Origin: Oxalobacteraceae bacterium UBA6704
GTDB taxonomy: Bacteria > Pseudomonadota > Gammaproteobacteria > Burkholderiales > Burkholderiaceae_D
DNA length: 64,000 bases
Direction: 5' to 3'
Assembly (NCBI GenBank): GCA_002454505.1
Contig: DKJA01000148.1
Coordinates: 11,842 to 75,841, forward strand
Positions 17,822 to 26,566 of the stretch are shown here, piece by piece (the stretch's first letter is position 1; the number at the start of each line of letters is the position of its first letter). Both the position numbers and the translations under genes were made by a program. The notes under the pieces are model-generated. The model was not told where the DNA came from. It made no database searches and saw only the letters and a list, made by a program, of their open reading frames with translations.

Positions 17822-20800
17822 ATGACGAAGTTGCCACAAGACCTGCGTAAAGAGACGCTGGAACTGGCCAGTGCCGGCAAGACCGCCGAGAACGACCAGG
17901 CGCAAGCGCTGATCGCGCTGTGGTTGCGGTCCCTGGACGACGAAGACCTGGCCGGCACGTCGCCGCAAAGTCTCGCCCCGGTGCTCGTCGAAGGCTTCTC
18001 CCAGGCCGCGCGCCGCACCACGCCGGGCTGCCAGATCGCCACGCTGCGTTACGCCGACGGCAGCAAGGGCACGGCCACCGCGCTGCTGGTGCTGAACGAC
18101 GACATGCCTTATCTGGTCGACTCCATCGTGATGGCGCTGCGCAAGGAGAAGGTGGCCGTCAACGGCGTGCTGAACGCCGTGCTGCCGGTGACGCGCGATG
18201 CCGCCGGCACCGTCACCAGCGTCGGCGACCATGGCGCCAAGCTGGAATCATATGTGCTGTGCCTGTTGACGGAAGAACTGGACGCCGCCGCGCTGCAGGC
18301 GCTGGTGACGCGCATCGAACTGGTGGCGCGCGACGCCGCCATCGTCCGCCGCGACCTGCAGACGATGAAGGACCGCTTCACCGCCGTCGCCACCTCCGTG
18401 GCCGGCCGCGGCGAAGAAGGCGCCGAAGCGGCCGCCTTCCTGGAATGGGCGCGCGACGAAGGCTTTGAAGTGCATGGCTACGCTTACTACAACGTGCAGC
18501 CCGGTTCGAAGGAACTGCAGCGCGACATCCCGAGCCGCATCGGCGTGCTGCAGGATACGGCGCACAGCGTGTACGGCACCTGCCTGGCCAATATCCCCGG
18601 CGACCTCGATACGCTGGGCCGCCGCGGCCACATCCTGTCGATCGTCAAGGCCGACGTGGGCGGCACGCTGCACCGCGACCAGCAACTGGACTTCATCGGC
18701 GTGCGCGCCGTCGACGCCAATGGCGACATCCTCGGCGAGCACGTGTTCATCGGCCTGTTCAGCCGCGCCGCCATGCACACGCCGCTGGCCCGGCTGCCGT
18801 TTGCGCGGGGCCGCATCGCCCAGGTGCTGAAGATCGCCAACCTGCGCCAGGAAGGCTTCCGCGCCGAGAAATTCATCGAGATCCTCGAATCGCTGCCGCG
18901 CACCGAAGCGCTGGAAGCGGACCCGCAATGGCTGTCCGAAGTGTGCAGCGCCGTCGTGTCGCTGTACAAGCAGCCGCGCACGAAAGTGTTCGCACGCCGC
19001 GACGTGTATGCGCGCCACCTGAACGTGCTGGTCTACCTGCCGCGCGAGCGCTACAGCGCCAGCGTGGCCAATGCGCTGGCCCGCGCGCTGCAGCACAGCT
19101 CCGGCGCCACGCACGTCAGCTCGCAGACGCTGGTGGCCGACGGTCCGCTGGCCCGCGTCTACCTGATCGCGCATGCCGCCCGTTACCCGCTGGACCTGGA
19201 AAGCGATGTGCAGCGCCCGCTGCTGGCCATCCTCGACGGCTGGCACAACAGCTTCTCCGAACTGGCCGATGCCGTGCCGGACGAGCCGCTGCGCAACGAC
19301 ATGCGCCGCCTGTGCGCCACGCTGCCGGTGGACTACGTGACGGCCACGTCGCCTGCCGTCGCCTTCCACGACCTGGACACGATCCTGCGCAACGGCGGAA
19401 GCGGCCGCGTGACGGTCCGCGTCGAACTGAAATCGGAGCAGAACCCGGCCACGACGATCCGCATCTACTCGTCCGGCAAGGTGCCGGCGCTGTCGTCGAT
19501 CCTGCCGGCGCTGCACAACGCGGGCGTGCTGATCGACCGCGAACAGGCCCATTCCATCAAGACCAGCGACGGCCAGCGCCACTATGTGACGAGCCTGGCC
19601 GTCGATGCCGCCTCCGCCGACAAGCTGGCGCAGCCCGGCATCGCCGCCGTGGCCGAAGACCTGTTTGCCGCGCTGTTCAACGACGACGTGGAAGACGGCC
19701 GCCTGAACGGCCTCGTCGTCGAAGGCGGCCTGGATGCGCAGCAGATCCAGCTGGTGCGCGCCTACATGAGCTACTGGCGCCAGACCGGCACGCAGTTCTC
19801 GGTGCGCTACATCGCCGAAAGCCTGCGCCGCCAGCCCGCGCTGGTCAAGGAAATCGTCGACGCGTTCGAACAGCGCTTCGATCCACAGCGCAGCGATGCC
19901 GACCACGCCGCCGCGCTGGACAAGCTGGCCGCGCTGAAAGCCGGCCTGCCGCAGGTGAACCACGCCGACACGGAAGCGATCCTGGCCGCGCTGATCGAGC
20001 TGATGCAGGTGACCGTGCGCACGTCGTACTTCCAGCAGGGGCAAGCCGACAAGATCATCTTCAAGTTCGACACCAGCAACCTGGCGCTGCTGCCGGAACC
20101 GAAGCCATACCGCGAGATCTACGTGTTCTCGCGCCGCTTCGAAGGCGTGCACCTGCGCGGCGGCCCGGTGGCCCGCGGCGGCCTGCGCTGGTCGGACCGG
20201 ATGGAGGATTACCGTACCGAGGTGCTGGGCCTGGTCAAGGCGCAGATGGTGAAGAACGCCGTCATCGTGCCGGCCGGCGCGAAGGGCGGTTTCGTCTGCA
20301 AGCAGATGCCGGCCGGCGCGCCGCGCGAAGTGATCGCGGCAGAAGGCGAGGCGGTCTACCGCCTGTTCATCGCCAGCCTGCTGGAGGTGACGGACAACCG
20401 CTTGCTGGGCAAGATCATTCCGCCGGCCGACACGGTCCGCTACGACAACGACGACCCGTACCTGGTGGTGGCTGCCGACAAGGGCACGGCAACCTTCTCC
20501 GACATCGCCAACAGCATCGCCGTGCAGCGCGGCTTCTGGCTGGGCGACGCGTTCGCGTCGGGCGGCTCGAACGGCTACGACCACAAGAAGCTGGGCATTA
20601 CCGCCAAGGGCGCGTTCGAAGCGGTCAAGCGTCACTTCTACGAGATGGGTCACGACATGAACACGACGCCGTTCACGGTTGTCGGCGTGGGCGACATGTC
20701 GGGCGACGTGTTCGGCAACGGCGTGCTGCTGTCGAAGCAGATCAAGCTGCTGGCCGCGTTCGACCACCGCCACATCTTCCTCGACCCGAATCCGGACACC

Positions 20801-22552
20801 GCCAAATCGTTCGACGAACGCGCGCGCATGTTCGCGCTGCCCCGCTCGTCGTGGGAAGACTACGACAAGAGCCTGATCTCGGCAGGCGGCGGCGTGTATC
20901 CCCGCTCGGCCCGTTCGATCGAACTGTCGCCACAGATCCGCGAAGCGCTGGACATCAAGGAAGCGTCGCTGGCGCCTGAAGAACTGATGCACCGCATCCT
21001 GCTGGCGCCGGCCGACCTGTTCTACAACGGCGGCATCGGCACCTACATCAAGGCATCCACCGAAAGCCACGCGCAGGTGAAGGACCGCGCCAACGACAAT
21101 ATCCGCGTCAACGGCAACGAGCTGCGCGTGAAGGTCGTCAGCGAGGGCGGCAACCTGGGCGCCACGCAGGCGGGCCGCATCGAGTTCGCGCTGGCCGGCG
21201 GCCGCATCTTCACCGATGCGATCGACAACTCGGCCGGCGTGGACTGCTCCGACCACGAAGTGAACGCGAAGATCTGGCTGGACGTGGAAGTCAATGCCGG
21301 CAAGCTGACGGAAGAAGAACGCAACCGCGTGCTGAACGACATGACGGACGATATCGAACGCCTCGTCCTGCGCGACAACACGCAGCAGACGCGCCTGCTG
21401 GTGCGCGAGCTGCAGGCGCAGCACGATGCGGCCGCGCAGAAGGGTTACGCGGCGCTGATCGCCAGCCTGGAAGAAGAGGGCGCGCTGTCGCGCGAGCTGG
21501 AGCAGCTGCCGTCGGTGGCCGAACTGGCCCGCCGCAAGAGCGACAACCGCGGCCTGACGACGCCGGAACTGGCCGTCGTCATCGCCAACGTGAAGAACCG
21601 CTACAAGCGCATCCTCGGCGCGATGCCGCTGACGGACGAGAGCTGGGCGGAAGCCGTGCTGCGGCCGTACTTCCCGAACCTGCTGGTGGCCACCCGCCCG
21701 GCGCTGGCGCACCCGCTGGCCAATGCGATCCTGGCCACCGTGCTGGCCAACGAGGTGGTCAACCGCTGCGGCCCGCTGCTGATCCGCAGCCTGGCGGCGG
21801 ACCACAATGTGGACGAGACGGACGTCATCCTGGCATGGGGCCAGGCATGGTCGGCGCTGAACCTGGATCCGGTGTTCGATGCGCTCGATGCCGATGCGCT
21901 GAACGTGCCGCGCGAAGTGTCGATCGCCGTCGATGCGCGCAGCCGGCTGGCGCTGAAGGCCGCCATCGAAGGCGTGCTGTCGGTATCGAAAGAGCAGCTG
22001 CGCGGCAGCGGCGGCGTGGCCGAACTGGCGCGCCTGTTTGCCGACCCGGCGGTGCAGCAGCGCCTGGCGCCGGCCGGCGTGGCCGCCGAAGCGGATGCGC
22101 ATCCGGACGTGGCACCGGCATTCGCCCAGGCGTGGAAAGCGCTGGAAGCGATCGAAGGCGTGGCCGGCTTCCTGTTCGCGGCACTGTCCGTGCAGCGGCC
22201 GGCGGGCCTGGACCTGCCGGGCTTCCTGGCACTGGGCACGACGCTGCGCGGCAAGGCGCACATCGACACGCTGGAGCGCGGCCTGAAACTGCCGGCCACC
22301 AGCCGTTCGCAGGAACAGCTGCGCAGCTATGCGCAACAGGCACTGCGCCGTACGCAGCAGCGCCTGCTGGCCCGCGTGCTGGCGCAGGCCGGCAGCAAGG
22401 GAGAGCAGGCGGTGGACGTCGTCGTCGATGCGCTGAACCTGCCGGCCATCGCGGCACCGGCCGACCTGGAACAGGCGATGCTGGATGTGTGGGCGCTGTC
22501 CGAAGCCGTGCTGGGTAACAGCGCGGGTGGCGGCTACGCACAGGCGGCATGA
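17822..22552 (+). CDS. gdhB: NAD-dependent glutamate dehydrogenase, large 180-kDa class
   Basis: A 1576-residue enzyme of the giant NAD-GDH class (about 1,600 residues in Pseudomonas GdhB and Caulobacter). It oxidatively deaminates glutamate to 2-oxoglutarate and ammonia. The N-terminal ~700 residues form the regulatory region (ACT-like), and the catalytic core starts near residue 770 (GVHLRGGPVARGGLRWSDR, then the active-site lysine stretch VPAGAKGGFVCKQ near 820). The Rossmann part follows (GVGDMSGDVFGNGVLLS) and RVKVVSEGGNLGATQ-type sequence. The ATG at 17822 has TTGGAGA upstream. It sits inside the AST operon and overlaps the logic of that pathway by consuming its product glutamate. Confidence 0.95.
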   Translation: MTKLPQDLRKETLELASAGKTAENDQAQALIALWLRSLDDEDLAGTSPQSLAPVLVEGFSQAARRTTPGCQIATLRYADGSKGTATALLVLNDDMPYLVDSIVMALRKEKVAVNGVLNAVLPVTRDAAGTVTSVGDHGAKLESYVLCLLTEELDAAALQALVTRIELVARDAAIVRRDLQTMKDRFTAVATSVAGRGEEGAEAAAFLEWARDEGFEVHGYAYYNVQPGSKELQRDIPSRIGVLQDTAHSVYGTCLANIPGDLDTLGRRGHILSIVKADVGGTLHRDQQLDFIGVRAVDANGDILGEHVFIGLFSRAAMHTPLARLPFARGRIAQVLKIANLRQEGFRAEKFIEILESLPRTEALEADPQWLSEVCSAVVSLYKQPRTKVFARRDVYARHLNVLVYLPRERYSASVANALARALQHSSGATHVSSQTLVADGPLARVYLIAHAARYPLDLESDVQRPLLAILDGWHNSFSELADAVPDEPLRNDMRRLCATLPVDYVTATSPAVAFHDLDTILRNGGSGRVTVRVELKSEQNPATTIRIYSSGKVPALSSILPALHNAGVLIDREQAHSIKTSDGQRHYVTSLAVDAASADKLAQPGIAAVAEDLFAALFNDDVEDGRLNGLVVEGGLDAQQIQLVRAYMSYWRQTGTQFSVRYIAESLRRQPALVKEIVDAFEQRFDPQRSDADHAAALDKLAALKAGLPQVNHADTEAILAALIELMQVTVRTSYFQQGQADKIIFKFDTSNLALLPEPKPYREIYVFSRRFEGVHLRGGPVARGGLRWSDRMEDYRTEVLGLVKAQMVKNAVIVPAGAKGGFVCKQMPAGAPREVIAAEGEAVYRLFIASLLEVTDNRLLGKIIPPADTVRYDNDDPYLVVAADKGTATFSDIANSIAVQRGFWLGDAFASGGSNGYDHKKLGITAKGAFEAVKRHFYEMGHDMNTTPFTVVGVGDMSGDVFGNGVLLSKQIKLLAAFDHRHIFLDPNPDTAKSFDERARMFALPRSSWEDYDKSLISAGGGVYPRSARSIELSPQIREALDIKEASLAPEELMHRILLAPADLFYNGGIGTYIKASTESHAQVKDRANDNIRVNGNELRVKVVSEGGNLGATQAGRIEFALAGGRIFTDAIDNSAGVDCSDHEVNAKIWLDVEVNAGKLTEEERNRVLNDMTDDIERLVLRDNTQQTRLLVRELQAQHDAAAQKGYAALIASLEEEGALSRELEQLPSVAELARRKSDNRGLTTPELAVVIANVKNRYKRILGAMPLTDESWAEAVLRPYFPNLLVATRPALAHPLANAILATVLANEVVNRCGPLLIRSLAADHNVDETDVILAWGQAWSALNLDPVFDALDADALNVPREVSIAVDARSRLALKAAIEGVLSVSKEQLRGSGGVAELARLFADPAVQQRLAPAGVAAEADAHPDVAPAFAQAWKALEAIEGVAGFLFAALSVQRPAGLDLPGFLALGTTLRGKAHIDTLERGLKLPATSRSQEQLRSYAQQALRRTQQRLLARVLAQAGSKGEQAVDVVVDALNLPAIAAPADLEQAMLDVWALSEAVLGNSAGGGYAQAA

Positions 22553-22553
22553 C

Positions 22554-23540
22554 GTGAGTTCGTCACAGCTTCCTGACGCCGTGCGGGCGCTGGCGGAGGC
22601 GGATTTTTCCGCCGTCGCTGCCAGCTTTTCCGCGGCCGGCTTTGCGGTGGCCGAACCGGCGGACGGCATCCTGACGGTGCGCCGGCCCGGTGCCGTGCGG
22701 CCGGCGGTGGTGCTGTCCGTCGGCGTGCATGGCGACGAGACGGGGCCGATCGAGCTGACGGCTTACCTGCTCGATGCGCTGGCGCGCGAGCCTGAGCAAC
22801 TGGCGGTGGACCTGATGGTCTGCGTCGGCAATATCGGTGCGATCCGCGCCGGCAAGCGCTTCATCGACGCTGACCTGAACCGGATGTTCCGCGCCGAGCG
22901 GGGCACGTTGGCCGGCACCGCAGAAGCGGCGCGGGCCGACGAGATGATCGCCGCCACCGCCGATTTCTTTGCCGGCGCAGGGCCGGAGCGGTGGCACCTG
23001 GACCTGCACACGGCGATCCGCAAGTCCTACTACCCCACGTTCGCGATCGTGCCGGACCTGATCGCCGACGCCGCCAAGGCCCGCCTGACCGGCTGGCTGG
23101 GCGAAGCAGGCATCGGCGCGCTGGTGCAGAATCCCGCCTCAGCGGGCACGTACAGTTACTACAGCGCCGAACACCATGCCGCCGCCGGTACCACGGTGGA
23201 GCTGGGCCGCATCGGCACGCTGGGGCAGAACGACCTGTCCCAGTTCGCCGATGCGTCGCGCGCCATGGACCGCCTGCTGCGCGGCCAGCCGCCGCTACCG
23301 GCCGTCTGCACGCCGCACGTGTTCAAGGTGGCGCAGAACATCATCAAGCTGTCCGACGGGTTCACGATGGCGTTCGGCAAAGAGACGCAGAACTTCACGC
23401 CGCTGCGGCAGGGCGACGAGATCGCCCGCGATGGCGACACTATCTATACCGTGCAGCAGCCGGAGGAGCTGGTGCTGTTTCCGAATCCGGATGTGCGGAT
23501 CGGGTTGCGGGCCGGGATGATGGTGGTGCGCGTTGGTTGA
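22554..23540 (+). CDS. astE: Succinylglutamate desuccinylase
   Basis: A 328-residue zinc hydrolase of the AstE/AspA family, the final AST step: N-succinylglutamate to succinate and glutamate. Zinc ligands are H59 and E62 in VGVHGDETGPIE and H152 in HLDLHTAIR; the catalytic glutamate is E216 in TTVELGRIG. The GTG start lies one base after the gdhB stop, so translation is probably coupled to gdhB even though the two enzymes belong to different steps. It is the last gene of the operon and is followed by a palindromic repeat. Confidence 0.93.
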   Translation: MSSSQLPDAVRALAEADFSAVAASFSAAGFAVAEPADGILTVRRPGAVRPAVVLSVGVHGDETGPIELTAYLLDALAREPEQLAVDLMVCVGNIGAIRAGKRFIDADLNRMFRAERGTLAGTAEAARADEMIAATADFFAGAGPERWHLDLHTAIRKSYYPTFAIVPDLIADAAKARLTGWLGEAGIGALVQNPASAGTYSYYSAEHHAAAGTTVELGRIGTLGQNDLSQFADASRAMDRLLRGQPPLPAVCTPHVFKVAQNIIKLSDGFTMAFGKETQNFTPLRQGDEIARDGDTIYTVQQPEELVLFPNPDVRIGLRAGMMVVRVG

Positions 23541-23570
23541 GGCACGCCCCCGCGAATACGCAAAATCAAG

Positions 23571-23612
23571 AGCAACCCGGGGACAGGCCCCGAAAAGCCG
23601 GGGACAGTCCCC
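23571..23612. repeat. GGGGACAGTCCCC-type palindromic repeat pair
   Basis: Two copies of a short palindrome (CCGGGGACAGGCCCC and CCGGGGACAGTCCCC) separated by a few bases, between astE and the DUF1993 gene. Confidence 0.8.
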
Positions 23613-23636
23613 AGCCGCATCTGCCAAAGGAGAACC

Positions 23637-24158
23637 ATGTCGATCACATTATCCGAAGTCTCCGCGCCGCTGTTCGTGCGCGGCCTGAAAATCCTCGCCA
23701 CGCTGCTGGCCAAGGGCGAAGAGCATGTGGCGCAGCATGGCGTCGTGCCGGAAGCGCTGCTGGCGGCGCGGCTGGCGGACGACATGCTGCCGCTGTCGGC
23801 GCAGATCCAGCGCGCCAGCGACACGTCGAAGTTCGCCATCCAGCGTCTCAGCGGCGGTGAAGCACCGAAATTCGCCGACGACGAAGCGAGCTTCCAGCAG
23901 CTGCAGGAGCGCATCGAAAAGACGATTGCGTACATCGAGAGCGTCGACGCGGCGCAGGTCGATGCCGGCAGCGAGCGCGAAGTGAACCTGAACTGGGGCG
24001 CGAAAAGTGCCGCGTTCACGGGCCAGAGCTATCTGCTGACGTTCGCGCTGCCGAACTTTTACTTCCACGTGGTGACCGCCTACGACATCCTGCGCAACCA
24101 GGGCGTCAAGGTGGGCAAGCTGGATTACCTGGGGCCGTTCGGCGCCGGCAGCCAATAA
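23637..24158 (+). CDS. DUF1993 family protein
   Basis: A 173-residue all-helical protein of the DUF1993 family, recognised from the start MSITLSEVSAPLFVRGLKIL, the middle MLPLSAQIQRASDTSKFAIQ and the end LPNFYFHVVTAYDILRNQGV. The fold is related to DinB-like four-helix bundles; activity is unknown. An AAGGAG element precedes the ATG. It is a single gene: a repeat separates it from astE, and a strong bidirectional terminator follows 2 bases after the stop. Confidence 0.85.
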   Translation: MSITLSEVSAPLFVRGLKILATLLAKGEEHVAQHGVVPEALLAARLADDMLPLSAQIQRASDTSKFAIQRLSGGEAPKFADDEASFQQLQERIEKTIAYIESVDAAQVDAGSEREVNLNWGAKSAAFTGQSYLLTFALPNFYFHVVTAYDILRNQGVKVGKLDYLGPFGAGSQ

Positions 24159-24159
24159 G

Positions 24160-24185
24160 AAAAGCCACCCGCGGGTGGCTTTTTC
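24160..24185. terminator. Bidirectional terminator
   Basis: AAAGCCACCC-GC-GGGTGGCTTT hairpin flanked by A-run and T-run on either side. It serves the DUF1993 gene from the left and the small membrane protein gene at 24204 from the right. Confidence 0.88.
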
Positions 24186-24203
24186 AAATGGCGCGCGGCG
24201 CGG

Positions 24204-24470
24204 TCAGGAAGCCGCGAGCTGGGCCAGCGCGGGACGGGCCGCGCGGCCGGCCTTGCCGACGGCCGCGGCCGCCGAGGATGCAGACGACGCCCGCGCGGCC
24301 GTGGCCGGGACAGGCGCCGTAACTGTTGGTTCGCCGGCGCGGTGAGCGTCCGGCATCCAGCCGACGATCGCCGCCGTGGCAACCAGCGAGAGCAGCAGCA
24401 CGCCGCCGGCGCCGATGGCCAGCGGATGCACGCGCGCGGAGGTGGTCGGGATTTTCTGGTACAGCGTCAT
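24204..24470 (-). CDS. Small single-span membrane protein
   Basis: An 88-residue protein with N-terminal MTLYQKIPTTSARVHPLAIG, one transmembrane helix (about 16-37, AIGAGGVLLLSLVATAAIVGW), then an Ala/Pro-rich low-complexity tail. The motif RVHPLAIGAGGVLLLSLV resembles the N-terminal anchor of betaproteobacterial glycine-zipper envelope proteins, but the glycine zipper itself is missing, so it may be a truncated relative. GGAGG lies 6 bases before the ATG and a terminator follows the stop. Function unknown. Confidence 0.7.
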   Translation of the reverse strand: MTLYQKIPTTSARVHPLAIGAGGVLLLSLVATAAIVGWMPDAHRAGEPTVTAPVPATAARASSASSAAAAVGKAGRAARPALAQLAAS

Positions 24471-24657
24471 GGGAACCTCCGTTCTCGTTAAGTTGACGTG
24501 TTGCAAGATCAGACCATTGCAAGATTAGAGGATTAACCATTAGACATCTATCCATTTGGTGTATCAATGGTAAGCACTTGTAACCGCAAGGTACCGTGCC
24601 AGCGGCCTGCCCCGATCCCCGCTACACTCGTCGCCATACCGTTCTGAAAGGCAGGCC

Positions 24658-25770
24658 ATGAGTCAGTTGTTTTCTTCCTACAAACTGGGCAACCACACGC
24701 TGAAAAACCGCATCGCGATCGCACCGATGTGCCAGTACTCGGCCGTCGATGGCCACGCCACCGAGTGGCACACGATCCACCTGGGCCACCTGGCGCTGTC
24801 CGGCGCGGCGCTGCTGACGCTGGAGGCGACGGCCGTATCGCCGGAAGGCCGCATTTCGCCGAGCGACCTGGGCCTGTGGTCCGACGCGCACCAGGAATCG
24901 TTGCGCCCGGTGATCGAGGCGATCCGCAAGCACTCGCCGATCCGGCTGGCCGTGCAACTGGGCCACGCGGGCCGCAAGGCATCGTCGGCCGTGCCGTGGG
25001 AAGGCGGCGCCAACATTCCGCCGGGCGACATCGGCTGGCAGACGGTCGCCCCATCGGCCGTGCCGCATGCGGACGGCGAAACGGTGCCGCTGGCGCTGGA
25101 TGCCGCCGCGCTGCAAAGGGTGAAGGACGATTTCGTCGCCGCGGCCCGCCGCGTGCATGCGCTGGGCATCGAAGGCATCGAGCTGCATGGCGCCCACGGC
25201 TACCTGCTGCATCAGTTCCTGTCGCCGATCGCCAACCAGCGCACCGACGACTACGGCGGCTCGCTGGAGAACCGCATGCGCTTCCCGCTGGAAGTGTTCG
25301 ATGCGGTGCGTGCCGCCGTGCCGGCGGAAGTCTTCGTGGGCATGCGCATCTCGGCCAGCGACTGGGTGGACGGCGGCTGGGACGTGGAGCAGAGCGTCGT
25401 CTTCGCCAACGAACTGAAACAGCGTGGCGCCGACTTCATTCACGTGTCGAGCGGCGGCGTGTCGCCGCGGCAGAAGATCCCCGTCGGCCCCGGCTACCAG
25501 ATCCAGTTCGCCGAGCGTATCCGCAAGGAGACCGGCCTGCCGACGATCGGCGTGGGCCTGATCACCGAGGCGGAGCACGCCGAGTCGATCATCCTGCAGG
25601 GCCAGGCGGACATGGTGGCGCTGGCCCGCGGCATCCTGTACGACCCGCGCTGGCCATGGCATGCGGCGGCCAAACTGGGCGCGCAGGTGGATGCGCCGCC
25701 GCAGTACTGGCGCTCGCAGCCGCACGACCTGAAACAGCTGTTCGGCGACACGCGCCTGGGCCAGCGCTGA
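24658..25770 (+). CDS. Old yellow enzyme, NADH:flavin oxidoreductase of YqjM/XenA type
   Basis: A 370-residue FMN-dependent ene-reductase that would reduce activated alkenes such as enones and quinones, or nitro compounds, with NAD(P)H. Marks of the thermophilic-like (YqjM) class are C25 in IAPMCQYSAVDG (the Cys that tunes FMN), the FMN-binding QLGHAGRK, the substrate-binding pair H177 and H180 in ELHGAHGYLLHQF, and the end GIGVG-like FMN phosphate site (LPTIGVGLI). GAAAGG lies before the ATG. It is co-transcribed with the HAD hydrolase, whose ATG is one base after this stop. Confidence 0.92.
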   Translation: MSQLFSSYKLGNHTLKNRIAIAPMCQYSAVDGHATEWHTIHLGHLALSGAALLTLEATAVSPEGRISPSDLGLWSDAHQESLRPVIEAIRKHSPIRLAVQLGHAGRKASSAVPWEGGANIPPGDIGWQTVAPSAVPHADGETVPLALDAAALQRVKDDFVAAARRVHALGIEGIELHGAHGYLLHQFLSPIANQRTDDYGGSLENRMRFPLEVFDAVRAAVPAEVFVGMRISASDWVDGGWDVEQSVVFANELKQRGADFIHVSSGGVSPRQKIPVGPGYQIQFAERIRKETGLPTIGVGLITEAEHAESIILQGQADMVALARGILYDPRWPWHAAAKLGAQVDAPPQYWRSQPHDLKQLFGDTRLGQR

Positions 25771-25771
25771 C

Positions 25772-26419
25772 ATGAACGACCGCGCGCAGCTGCCGCGATA
25801 CGACCTGCTGATCTTCGATTTCGACGGCACGCTGGCCGACAGCTTTCCGTTCTTCCTCGAAGCGTTCGACACGCTGGCGGACGCGCACCGCTTCCGCCGG
25901 CTCGATCGCAGCAAGATCGACCTGCTGCGCGGGCTGGAGCTGCCGCAGATCATGCGCCACGTGGGCATGCCGCGCTGGAAGCTGCTGCCGGTGGCGCTGC
26001 AGTTCCGCGCGATGATGGGGCAGAGCATCGCCCGCATCCGGCTGTTCGACGGCGTGCGCGACGTGCTGCGCGATGCCGCCGGGCGCGGCGTGCAGCTGGC
26101 CATCGTCAGTTCGAATTCGGAGGAGAATGTGCGCGCCGTGCTGGGCGACGATGCGGCGCTGTTCACGCAGTTCGAATGCGGCGCCGCGCTGTTCGGCAAG
26201 CGCCGCCGGCTGCGCCGCGTGGTGCAGGGCAGCGGCGTGCCGGGCGAACGGGTGCTGTGCGTGGGCGACGAGGTGCGCGACATCGATGCGGCCCATGCAG
26301 AAGGGCTGGACTTCGGCGCCGTCGGCTGGGGCTATGCGAAGCCGGAGGCGCTGCAGGCCCGCGCGCCGAAGCTGATGTTCGACAGCGTGGCGCAGATGGC
26401 CGCGCAGCTGGCCGGCTGA
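25772..26419 (+). CDS. HAD-family hydrolase (phosphoglycolate phosphatase-like)
   Basis: A 215-residue haloacid-dehalogenase-type phosphatase. Motif I is IFDFDGTLADS with nucleophile D16 and acid D18; motif II is LAIVSSNS; motif III/IV appears as GERVLCVGDEVRDIDAAHAEG. The small size and helical cap fit subfamily IA (Gph-like). Substrate unknown. It begins one base after the old yellow enzyme stop, so the two genes form an operon. Confidence 0.87.
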   Translation: MNDRAQLPRYDLLIFDFDGTLADSFPFFLEAFDTLADAHRFRRLDRSKIDLLRGLELPQIMRHVGMPRWKLLPVALQFRAMMGQSIARIRLFDGVRDVLRDAAGRGVQLAIVSSNSEENVRAVLGDDAALFTQFECGAALFGKRRRLRRVVQGSGVPGERVLCVGDEVRDIDAAHAEGLDFGAVGWGYAKPEALQARAPKLMFDSVAQMAAQLAG

Positions 26420-26471
26420 ATATTTTTGCGGCGGCGCTGCCCGACAGTTGTATTTCGTGCACAAAAATGGT

Positions 26472-26502
26472 TTGGCGATACGGCGAACTCTGGCCCTATA
26501 AT
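26472..26502 (+). promoter_or_regulatory. Candidate sigma-70 promoter of the permease gene
   Basis: A perfect TATAAT at 26497-26502 is preceded by TTGGCG at 26472-26477 with a 19-base spacer, longer than optimal. The permease start is about 65 bases downstream. Confidence 0.45.
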
Positions 26503-26566
26503 CGCGTGGTTTACCGAGCCGGGCGTCACGAGCGCCGCGGCAGCCACCACCTGATAAGGAATGCCC

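Noticed and set aside
18248..22669. A very long open frame (1473 codons) antisense to gdhB
   Set aside because: It arises from the strong third-position GC of gdhB on the other strand. Its product is Gln/Arg/His-rich low-complexity sequence without any domain, while the sense strand encodes a clear NAD-GDH.
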